Assembly (NCBI GenBank): GCA_945827765.1
Contig: CALZPS010000020.1
Location: 1 to 12,915 of the forward strand
From: an uncultured Lachnospiraceae bacterium
GTDB taxonomy: Bacteria > Bacillota > Clostridia > Lachnospirales > Lachnospiraceae
DNA length: 12,915 nucleotides
Direction of reading: 5' to 3'
In this document: positions 1 to 5,187 of the stretch, in pieces
Layout of the letters: every line of letters begins with the position of its first letter
How positions within the stretch are numbered: the first letter of the stretch is position 1
Notes under the pieces: model-generated
The model's database searches: none
What the model was told of the DNA's origin: nothing
The model's input: the letters and a program-made list of their open reading frames with translations, nothing else
Position numbers and translations under genes: made by a program

Positions 1-120
1 GGTAAATCCTGCCTCCACCATGGCAAATCCGGCCTGCATCCAAACCACCAATGCTGCACCGATCAAAAACCAGACACCGAATACCTCTCCACTTATGGCA
101 CTCAAAATCTCTTCTGTCAT
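1..120 (-). CDS. amtB: Ammonium transporter (Amt family), N-terminal 40 residues, runs off window
   Basis: Amt proteins are trimeric membrane channels that bring ammonium/ammonia into the cell. Only the first 40 codons are present because the gene continues past base 1. The protein begins MTEEILSAIS and then reads VWFLIGAALVVWMQAGFAMV followed by EAGFT, the characteristic first membrane helix of Amt/MEP transporters. The ATG (118-120) is preceded by an AAGGAGG ribosome site at 128-134, seven bases upstream. The leader between promoter and start codon is unusually elaborate (two terminators, see separate entries), so expression is probably controlled after transcription initiation. A PII gene (glnK) often follows amtB, but it would lie outside the window. 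Family assignment is confident; the symbol follows the family name. Confidence 0.92.
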   Translation of the reverse strand, partial: MTEEILSAISGEVFGVWFLIGAALVVWMQAGFAMVEAGFT

Positions 121-157
121 TTTTCTTCCTCCTTCAACAAAAAACATTTTAGAAGCT

Positions 158-193
158 TCAAAACAAAAAAGGAGGCATGGATCTTGTATTCAT
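158..193 (-). other. Tiny leader ORF 3 (11 codons) upstream of amtB
   Basis: ATG at 193-191 overlaps the stop of leader ORF 2 by ATGA. It encodes MNTRSMPPFLF and stops at 160-158. Its codons span the loop, the 3' arm and the T-tract of terminator 2. It has no ribosome site of its own, so it would be translated only by coupling. It may be a chance frame. Confidence 0.25.
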
Positions 194-211
194 CTTAAGC
201 TCCATCGCCTC
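165..211 (-). terminator. Intrinsic terminator 2 in the amtB leader
   Basis: On the minus strand GAGGCGATGGA (211-201) pairs with TCCATGCCTC (181-172), ten base pairs with one bulged G, followed by a run of six T (170-165). It lies between the amtB promoter and start codon, so it should act as an attenuator rather than an end-of-gene terminator. Its 3' arm contains CCTCCTT (175-169), complementary to the amtB ribosome site AAGGAGG (134-128), so an alternative fold could hide that site. Confidence 0.65.
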
Positions 212-213
212 AT
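190..213 (-). other. Tiny leader ORF 2 (7 codons, MRRWSLR) upstream of amtB
   Basis: An ATG at 213-211 follows an AGAAGGAG ribosome-site-like sequence (about 223-231) with 10 bases of spacing. It encodes MRRWSLR and stops at 192-190. A ribosome translating it would cover the 5' arm of terminator 2 (201-211), the geometry expected of a leader peptide in translation-dependent attenuation. It is supported by the ribosome site and position only; there is no homology evidence. Confidence 0.35.
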
Positions 214-275
214 CTTATGTTTGCTCCTTCTATATGTAAAAAAGAAAAAGCGCTACGGATAATCTTCATCTCCAT
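210..275 (-). other. Tiny leader ORF 1 (21 codons) upstream of amtB
   Basis: ATG at 275-273 lies inside the stem of terminator 1 and opens a 21-codon frame (MEMKIIRSAF...) that ends in a TGA overlapping the ATG of leader ORF 2 (ATGA). The only ribosome-site candidate is a weak AAGGG a few bases upstream. It is listed because, with ORFs 2 and 3, it tiles the leader without gaps; it may be chance. Confidence 0.2.
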
Positions 276-282
276 AGCGCCC
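238..282 (-). terminator. Intrinsic terminator 1 in the amtB leader
   Basis: On the minus strand GCGCTATGGA (280-271) pairs with TCCGTAGCGC (259-250), ten pairs including one G-U, with an 11-base loop, followed by TTTTTCTTTTTT (249-238). It begins only about ten bases after the predicted transcription start, so most transcripts would stop here unless the hairpin is prevented or bypassed. Confidence 0.75.
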
Positions 283-298
283 TTGCTTTATGCATTGT

Positions 299-327
299 AT
301 CTTAGCACCTGATTTTTTAAATGTCAA
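299..327 (-). promoter_or_regulatory. Sigma-A-type promoter for amtB
   Basis: On the minus strand a perfect TTGACA (327-322) is separated by 17 bases from TAAGAT (304-299), a four-of-six match to TATAAT. The predicted start is near 291-293, giving a leader of about 170 nt that contains both terminators before the amtB ATG at 120. Confidence 0.7.
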
Positions 328-596
328 CCGGCAATTTATATTTTTTTTAGAATTTTGGCGTTTTTGTAATATCTCACAAAGACTGGGGGAATATCACCAT
401 TTTTTTCTCTGTTTTTCAATACAGTTAGATTATCAGGAGATCCTGCACACTATACAAGAATATAGATTATTCAGCCAAACGAACCCACTTTGCTGCTTTC
501 ACCCATTATCGTGACAAGTCCATATACCACTTTGTTCGGAGCTAAACTTACGACACTGGTACACAGCACCTCCAAATATCTGCTCCCGGACTTATA
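328..596. other. Non-coding spacer between amtB promoter and Rpn gene
   Basis: No gene is supported here. The part near 328-420 is AT-rich, with T-runs on the plus strand, and would lie just upstream of the amtB promoter. The part 477-596, downstream of the Rpn stop, stays open in the Rpn frame for about 40 codons but has no start or family similarity that I recognise. No convincing terminator for the Rpn gene is visible; a 5-bp pairing of GGAGC (538-542) with GCTCC (582-586) is too weak to call. Confidence 0.5.
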
Positions 597-1565
597 CTAC
601 AAATGAAATTCTGCAAATAATATTTCCTGATATTCCACATTTTGAGCTGCCTTAATCATATCCTCAGTACGACCTTGTAAAGCAAGCAGTTGATTAAGCG
701 CATTTACGCGATTTTGACCAATCTCTTCGCCACGTTTTAAACCGATTTCTTCGCCACGTTTTAAACCGATTTCCTCGCCACGTTTTAAACCGATTTCCTC
801 GCCACATTTTAATCCGATTTTCTCACCACGTTTATAGCCGTGTTCCAACCCTCGCTTTTCTGCACTGCTCATTTGCGTATTATAATCCCGTAACGCTTTC
901 TCCCGCGCCTCATATTCTAATCGTTTTTTATCGTCTGCACTCAGTTTCAAAAGGGTCTGATATGCCTCGTCCAGAAATTCATCACTTTTTGCCATATCTT
1001 CAAACTCCTCTCTGCTTTTCCCGTTAAAAAACTGTATCCACCCGATAAGTTGATCTCTGCTTGTTAAATCCTTTGGAAGTTTTGGGAGTTCTAAAATCTT
1101 AAGTTCAAATAAATCACTATAAAACTCACCGGTTTCCGCATCTCGTAGATTAACGGTATGACAACATCGACTGTCATCCGGAATATGGATAAAATTCAAA
1201 ACACTGACATGCACACATTTTTTCAGATTGTCGTATGTTTCTCCCTCTTTTATCTGCCCGGAATACATCTTACTTAAATAGAATAAAATCCGTTTCTCCC
1301 AATATTCAAAATATGCTACCTGCATTTCCATGTCAATCTGGGTCCCGTCTTTCATAGTGACACCGACATCCAAAATTCCCATTTTATCATCTTTGGATTC
1401 TTTTTCCAATATTGTCGGTCTCAACACAGTATCTTCCACTTCCTCCGGCGGAAGATTTAGTAATGCTGCAATAAATCCTTTCCTTACCTTCGGATTTTTC
1501 ATCAATTCTTTAAAGCAGAAATCTACCGTAGGTAACATGATAAAGTTATCATTGTTTTCTGTCAT
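597..1565 (-). CDS. Rpn-family PD-(D/E)XK nuclease / putative transposase (PDDEXK_2 type)
   Basis: The 322-residue protein belongs to the recombination-promoting nuclease family, DNA endonucleases once annotated as transposases and, in E. coli, shown to act in phage defence. The nuclease core is visible: D66 in GILDVGV, then E80 and Q82 in IDMEMQ (the family's D...ExQ form of PD-(D/E)XK), followed by the conserved RILFYLSKMYSGQI stretch and VHVSVLNF. Residues 161-210 form the linker typical of this family. Residues 247-286 are five copies of an eight-residue unit GEEIGLKR, encoded by 24-bp repeats. The ATG at 1565-1563 has an AAGGAG ribosome site about eight bases upstream and an extended -10 promoter at 1629-1637. 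M191 has its own good ribosome site, so a separate C-terminal product is possible. It stands alone, with no inverted repeats seen at its ends. Confidence 0.88.
   Translation of the reverse strand: MTENNDNFIMLPTVDFCFKELMKNPKVRKGFIAALLNLPPEEVEDTVLRPTILEKESKDDKMGILDVGVTMKDGTQIDMEMQVAYFEYWEKRILFYLSKMYSGQIKEGETYDNLKKCVHVSVLNFIHIPDDSRCCHTVNLRDAETGEFYSDLFELKILELPKLPKDLTSRDQLIGWIQFFNGKSREEFEDMAKSDEFLDEAYQTLLKLSADDKKRLEYEAREKALRDYNTQMSSAEKRGLEHGYKRGEKIGLKCGEEIGLKRGEEIGLKRGEEIGLKRGEEIGQNRVNALNQLLALQGRTEDMIKAAQNVEYQEILFAEFHL
600..995 (-). CDS. Possible nested RpnS-like C-terminal protein (internal start at M191 of the Rpn gene)
   Basis: Within the Rpn gene, ATG 995-993 (MAKSDEFLDE) is preceded by AGAGGAG with nine bases of spacing, as good a ribosome site as many real starts here. 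Translation from it in the same frame would make a 132-residue protein of the linker, the GEEIGLKR repeats and the tail, without the nuclease core. In E. coli Rpn genes the C-terminal domain is made separately (RpnS) and blocks the full-length toxin (RpnL). That the same holds here is inference from the ribosome site and architecture; the site could simply be glutamate-encoding GAGGAG codons. Confidence 0.35.
708..827 (-). repeat. Five tandem 24-bp repeats inside the Rpn gene
   Basis: Five in-frame 24-bp units encode GE(E/K)IGLK(R/C), with the last unit diverged to GEEIGQNR. The middle units are nearly identical at DNA level (for example CGTTTTAAACCGATTT on the plus strand), while the outer ones carry substitutions. 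Because the unit length is a multiple of three, copy-number change would lengthen or shorten the tail without a frameshift. Confidence 0.9.
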
Positions 1566-1628
1566 AAAGTCTCCTTTCTTTCCGGAATATAACAGAAGCG
1601 TCGAGAGAAGAACTTTATAGACTTAATT

Positions 1629-1637
1629 AGTATAACA
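1629..1637 (-). promoter_or_regulatory. Extended -10 promoter for the Rpn gene
   Basis: On the minus strand TGTTATACT gives an extended -10 (TGn plus TATACT, five of six matches). The -35 region 17 bases upstream is only a T-run, which is common for extended -10 promoters. It lies about 65 bases upstream of the Rpn start codon. Confidence 0.5.
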
Positions 1638-2003
1638 TGTTCCGGCAAATTAAAAAAGTCTATTTTACACTTGGTTTTCCCCTATTTTTCTTTCACAACC
1701 GTTTTTGTTATTTCTCCACTGTCGTTGTTCTTATTTTTCGTTTTTTGTTTCTTTTTCGGGGGTTTTTTGAATCCTCGCGAATCGCCTGATGCCCTCTCGG
1801 GCTGCCATAATCTATGTGGCATGATATGCTTGTCTGAACGTCCCTATTCAGCAAGCGTAGAGTTTTTAATAGATGCGCATCCAATTTTCAAAGATAAGTT
1901 GCCTCTCTTCTGAGAAGTGATTATAATTATAGACTGATAATCCTAAAAAAACAACTTGGCATATTGCACAAACTTTCAAAAGAACAAATTATCTGTTCAA
2001 TTA
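1638..2003. other. AT-rich non-coding stretch with pyrimidine tract and small hairpins
   Basis: No gene is supported. Bases 1660-1770 are strongly pyrimidine-biased on the plus strand. Between 1791 and 1867 three hairpins follow each other: GCCC/GGGC (1791-1802), TGCCA/TGGCA (1803-1821) and a ten-pair stem with one bulge, GCTTGTCTGAA with TTCAGCAAGC (1828-1856), then GTAGAG and five T. Frames of about 50-80 codons exist on both strands but lack ribosome sites and recognisable protein sequence. Confidence 0.5.
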
Positions 2004-2012
2004 TGGTATAAT
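2004..2012 (+). promoter_or_regulatory. Extended -10 promoter for the metalloprotease gene
   Basis: TGGTATAAT is a perfect extended -10 (TGn plus TATAAT). No good -35 is visible 17 bases upstream. Transcription would start near 2019, giving a leader of about 90 nt in which GGCGAGGTA (2023-2031) can pair imperfectly with TACCTGTGCC (2055-2064). Confidence 0.6.
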
Positions 2013-2072
2013 GTGAATACTTGGCGAGGTACTTTCGAGCCCGGTGAGATTATATACCTGTGCCTGAATATC

Positions 2073-2094
2073 ATGAGTTGCCCGACAAATGAGC
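2073..2094 (+). repeat. Intergenic 22-bp motif, copy 1
   Basis: This 22-bp stretch centred on TGCCCGACAA matches 20 of 22 bases at 6261-6282, also intergenic and in the same orientation. It lies in the leader of the metalloprotease gene just before its ribosome site. Its function is not recognised. Confidence 0.5.
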
Positions 2095-2109
2095 AGAAAG
2101 GAGCCTTAC

Positions 2110-2667
2110 ATGTACCATCATCCGTTTACATACCAAATCATATATTCCAACCGCAAAACTCTGGCAATCCATGTAACTGCGCAAGGGGAAGTAGTGGTAC
2201 GCGCTCCCCTGCGTATGACTCGCAACGACATTGAACGTTTCCTGACTGAAAAAGAATCCTGGATTTTAAAACATCTTCAAAATGCTGCCAAGTCACCGAT
2301 GCAGGCTCCCGCACCTCTTGCCGATGATGTACGCCGGCACTATATTCGGATTGCACGGGATATCTTTACGCAGAAAACGGCTTATTATGCCGCCTTGATG
2401 GGGGTCAGCTACGGACGTATTTCTATTCGCGAGCAAAAGACCCGCTGGGGGAGCTGCAGCAGCGAGGGGAATCTGAATTTTAACTGGAGACTTATTTTCG
2501 CCCCGGAAGAAGTGCTGGATTATGTTGTCGTGCATGAATTGGCACACAGGCTAGAAATGAACCACTCCAAAACATTTTATAGTATTGTGGCAGGAATACT
2601 TCCCGATTATAAAAAGCCCCAAAAATGGCTGAAAGAAAACGGTAATAAATTATGGCAGCAAGGATAA
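2110..2667 (+). CDS. YgjP-like zinc metallopeptidase (DUF45 / M48-related family)
   Basis: The 185-residue protein is a small cytoplasmic metal-dependent hydrolase of the YgjP/DUF45 group; its substrate is not known. Key motifs are KTRWGSCS (about 110-117), NFNWRLIFAP, DYVVVHELAHR with the zinc-binding HExxH at H142-E143-H146, and NHSKTFY, which supplies the third ligand (H152). Length and motif order fit the family. An ATG seven codons upstream (2089) is in frame, but AAAGGAG (2097-2103) sits six bases before the ATG at 2110, so 2110 is the better start. The gene has its own extended -10 promoter and is convergent with the GGDEF/EAL gene across a repeat-rich spacer. Residues 1-100 are the usual variable N-terminal part. 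Confidence 0.9.
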   Translation: MYHHPFTYQIIYSNRKTLAIHVTAQGEVVVRAPLRMTRNDIERFLTEKESWILKHLQNAAKSPMQAPAPLADDVRRHYIRIARDIFTQKTAYYAALMGVSYGRISIREQKTRWGSCSSEGNLNFNWRLIFAPEEVLDYVVVHELAHRLEMNHSKTFYSIVAGILPDYKKPQKWLKENGNKLWQQG

Positions 2668-2690
2668 TTTTCGCTTTGCTCCACCCCTCT

Positions 2691-2837
2691 GGGCAGAGCA
2701 CCTCGAAAATCTTCGGTTTCCTCGTCTTCGTTCCACTTCGGTCCGTGCTAAACGGACATCCCCCGGATGTCCAGCACCGCTTCGCTCGCCAAATCAGCCC
2801 GGAAGCGAATGCTCATGCAAGCATGGCATTCGTTTCC
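2691..2837. repeat. Intergenic hairpin repeat, copy A
   Basis: This begins GGGCAGAGCACCTCGAAAA (2691-2709) and carries a 60-bp segment (2778-2837) repeated with one mismatch in copy B. Between the shared parts is a private segment with a strong hairpin, GGACATCC (2754-2761) and GGATGTCC (2765-2772) around a CCC loop, flanked by GTGCT/AGCAC. The right-hand closing arm present in copy B is missing here, so copy A looks like a damaged or rearranged relative. It lies between two convergent genes. Confidence 0.75.
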
Positions 2838-2844
2838 TTAATTC

Positions 2845-2960
2845 GGGCAGAGCACCTCGAAAACCTTCGGTTTTCTCGGTCGCTTCGCTCGCCAAATCAG
2901 CCCGGAAACGAATGCTCATGCAAGCATGGCATTCGTTTCCGGGCTGACTTGGCTCTGCCC
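2845..2960. repeat. Intergenic palindromic repeat, copy B (complete)
   Basis: The outer arms GGGCAGAGC (2845-2853) and GCTCTGCCC (2952-2960) pair perfectly. Inside are a small GAAAACC/GGTTTTC hairpin and an 18-bp perfect stem, 2898-2915 with 2929-2946, capped by CATGC-AA-GCATG. The element abuts the stop codon of the GGDEF/EAL gene (2961-2963) and probably ends transcription or protects the 3' end, although no T-tract follows. It carries no ORF, so it is a REP/MITE-like repeat of unknown type. Confidence 0.8.
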
Positions 2961-4577
2961 TTATCGCATATATCGAACTTCGAATGTTTCTATTGTGATT
3001 GCTTTGTTGAACAGGGTGCCTTGTACATAGTCGCAGCCGAGTTCTTTCAGCATATTCAACTGGTCTTGTGTCTCGACTCCGGCAGCATAGACTACCGCTC
3101 CCAGACGGCGGCAGATATCGATGACTGCCTTCGCCACAATCTGGCTGCGCCCATTGCTGACTATGCTGTTGACAATGCCCCTGTCCAGTTTGAGTGCATC
3201 AAATTCCATAACGGACAGTATTGCAAAACTGGAATCTTTTGCCCCAAAGTGATCTAAAAGCACTCGCACATTTGCTTTACGGATTTTGTTGCTGGTCTCC
3301 GCCAACATTTCCTGATTCATCTCAATTCTTGATTCTGACACTTCAACTTGCAGGTATTCACAGGAGACATGGTATTTTTCCACCAGACTCAGTATCTTAT
3401 CGCCGACATTTTCCTGACGCAGGGTTGCTCCCGCAAAGTTCACCGATATCGGAATCATCGGCAAATCCTGAATCTCCCATTTCCTAAGTGTCTTACATAC
3501 TTCCTCAAAGACATATAAATCCAGATAATGTGACAGCCGGGTCTCTTCCAGCATTGTGAGATATCTCTCCGGGTTCATTATTCCCAAATCCTTGTGATGA
3601 TAGCGGACAACCGCCTCTGCACCGACCACATCCTCCGTCACCGCATCCATGACCGGAACCAGACAGACGATAAACCGCCCATTCTCAATATCTGCCAGCA
3701 GATCTTCTTTGATGATCGGCTCATGATGTCCTTTTTTCAAATGTTTATAGTATTTGACCTTTTCATCGCGCATCATATTTTCCGCACGGTTTGTCAGACT
3801 TCCGGCATCAATATCAATCTTTTCCCACGCATATCCGAACGTCACCAACCCCAGACTGATATTTTCCAATTTGTTGCGTGCCCCCCGGACTCCTGTCATA
3901 AACTGCTCATAAGAGACATTTTCCGCGAGCACAAGATACTCATCTCCGGTCAGACGAAATACCAAAGCCCCGCGGAAATACTCTTCAAGCACTTCTCCGA
4001 CCCGGATAACCACCTCATCCCCGTACTCTCTGCCAAATTCTTTGTTAAAGTCTTTCAATCCATTGATATCCACTGAAAGTGCCCCCAATGATTTCAGCTT
4101 TTTCTGATTTGCTTCTTCCAGATAATTCACAAAACTATTCCGGTTCAAAAGCCCTGTCAGATTGTCATGATAGCATAAATACTCCTGCTGTTTCTGCATT
4201 TTCTGGAAAGCAATCATTTCGGTAACATATGGCAGTAACGTACGCAAAAGCGACAAATCACATCCTCCGCGGTGTACCCCTACCGCAGCCAGAATAGCTA
4301 TGTGATCATCTTCCAATGGCAGGCTGACACTATAACTGTCCGCAGTCGTATCCGTTATTTCCTGTTTCGCCCACTTTGGCAGCTTGTCCGGGGACAGCAT
4401 CATCAGCCGGTCACGCTGCCACGGAACACCTTCCTCGCACCATTCATAAACATTGAGAATTTCTTCATCATCTTTTTCTATATAATATGCGTACTCTGAG
4501 TCGTAGAAATCTCTTACTGTACTCAATACATCATTCATCATTTCAATGAGTGAGCGTACTTCCTGTGTTTTGCTCAT
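2961..4577 (-). CDS. GAF-like/GGDEF/EAL cyclic-di-GMP protein with degenerate EAL domain
   Basis: The 538-residue cytoplasmic protein has a GAF-like sensor region (about 1-128), a GGDEF domain (about 135-285, starting HDNLTGLLNR) and an EAL domain (about 288-538). The GGDEF signature reads TGDEY (210-214), with VDINGLKDFN upstream; synthase activity is possible but uncertain, and no RxxD inhibitory site is seen. In the EAL domain E321 (EAV), N380, E412, K463 and D465 are kept, but the second Asp of DDFG is H443 and the first Glu of AEGVE is A499. Both positions help bind the catalytic metals in active phosphodiesterases, so this domain is probably inactive and may bind c-di-GMP. A strong AAGGAGGTG ribosome site precedes the ATG, which overlaps the maf stop by ATGA, so it is the last gene of the deacetylase-maf operon. 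It has no membrane segments. Confidence 0.88.
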   Translation of the reverse strand: MSKTQEVRSLIEMMNDVLSTVRDFYDSEYAYYIEKDDEEILNVYEWCEEGVPWQRDRLMMLSPDKLPKWAKQEITDTTADSYSVSLPLEDDHIAILAAVGVHRGGCDLSLLRTLLPYVTEMIAFQKMQKQQEYLCYHDNLTGLLNRNSFVNYLEEANQKKLKSLGALSVDINGLKDFNKEFGREYGDEVVIRVGEVLEEYFRGALVFRLTGDEYLVLAENVSYEQFMTGVRGARNKLENISLGLVTFGYAWEKIDIDAGSLTNRAENMMRDEKVKYYKHLKKGHHEPIIKEDLLADIENGRFIVCLVPVMDAVTEDVVGAEAVVRYHHKDLGIMNPERYLTMLEETRLSHYLDLYVFEEVCKTLRKWEIQDLPMIPISVNFAGATLRQENVGDKILSLVEKYHVSCEYLQVEVSESRIEMNQEMLAETSNKIRKANVRVLLDHFGAKDSSFAILSVMEFDALKLDRGIVNSIVSNGRSQIVAKAVIDICRRLGAVVYAAGVETQDQLNMLKELGCDYVQGTLFNKAITIETFEVRYMR

Positions 4578-5170
4578 GAATACACCTCCTTCAACTGCTG
4601 ATACAGATATGCAACCGGCAAACCAACCACATTATAATAATCCCCTTCAATGCGGTCGATATATGTGGCAAACCGCCCCTGTATCCCATATGCTCCTGCT
4701 TTATCCATTGCCTCTCCCGACGAAATATACTCCCGGATCTCCCAATCCTCCATTTCATGCACGAACACCTTCGTCTCTTCCGCATGATTTGCTCTCACAT
4801 AAACGCCTTTATCACTGCACTCCAACAAAGCCACTCCGGTATACACCTCATGAGTACGCCCCTGCAGGCTTTTAATCATCTCAAATGCATCTTCCTGACT
4901 TTTAGGCTTTCCCATAATCTGTCCATCCTTCACAACAATTGTGTCTGCTCCTATCACCACACAGATATCCTCTTTCCACGATGCCTGTTTCAATAATAGT
5001 TCTGATACATTCTGTGCTTTCATCAATGCTAATTCTTTCACGATATCCGGCGGGAGAATACTATGATAGTGTTCTTCTGCTTCACTTGCCAAAACTTCAA
5101 ACTTGACTCCCATCAACTGCAGCAGCTCCCGCCTTCTGGGAGATGCAGAGCCCAATATAATGCGTTTCAT
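4574..5170 (-). CDS. maf: Maf/YhdE-type nucleoside triphosphate pyrophosphatase
   Basis: Maf proteins hydrolyse dTTP, UTP or modified nucleotides to monophosphate and pyrophosphate, keeping the nucleotide pool clean, and are linked to control of septation in Bacillus. This 198-residue protein is full length. It shows the N-terminal SASPRRREL (8-16), GADTIV with D76 as the likely catalytic base, GKPK (87-90), EAMDKAGAYGIQG (153-165) and the C-terminal GDYYNVVGLP (176-185). The arginine-rich SASPRRREL and the DKAGAYGIQG stretch are typical of the YhdE (dTTP/UTP) branch. A GGAGG ribosome site precedes the ATG. It starts 17 bases after the deacetylase gene and overlaps the GGDEF/EAL start by four bases, so the three are co-transcribed. 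Confidence 0.95.
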   Translation of the reverse strand: MKRIILGSASPRRRELLQLMGVKFEVLASEAEEHYHSILPPDIVKELALMKAQNVSELLLKQASWKEDICVVIGADTIVVKDGQIMGKPKSQEDAFEMIKSLQGRTHEVYTGVALLECSDKGVYVRANHAEETKVFVHEMEDWEIREYISSGEAMDKAGAYGIQGRFATYIDRIEGDYYNVVGLPVAYLYQQLKEVYS

Positions 5171-5187
5171 ATTTCCTCCATCCCAAA

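Noticed and set aside
477..596. Open frame of about 40 codons continuing in frame after the TAG stop of the Rpn gene (amber read-through or a decayed longer gene)
   Set aside because: A run of this length without stops is expected by chance fairly often; no start, ribosome site or recognisable domain supports it.
708..827. Tandem repeats in the Rpn gene as a CRISPR array
   Set aside because: The units are contiguous 24-bp coding repeats with no spacers.
597..1565. Rpn gene as part of a complete insertion sequence
   Set aside because: No terminal inverted repeats or target duplications were seen around it; Rpn genes occur alone.
1671..1913. Plus-strand hydrophobic ORF and minus-strand Lys-rich frames in the spacer
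   Set aside because: They arise from a pyrimidine/purine-biased tract, lack ribosome sites and ATG starts in good context, and contain no recognisable family sequence.
2089..2109. Upstream start for the metallopeptidase at 2089
   Set aside because: The ribosome site lies inside this extension and is correctly spaced for the ATG at 2110.
2652..3257. Plus-strand ORF of about 200 codons across the repeats and the 3' end of the GGDEF/EAL gene
   Set aside because: It is built from hairpin repeats and the antisense of a clear EAL domain, with no family similarity.
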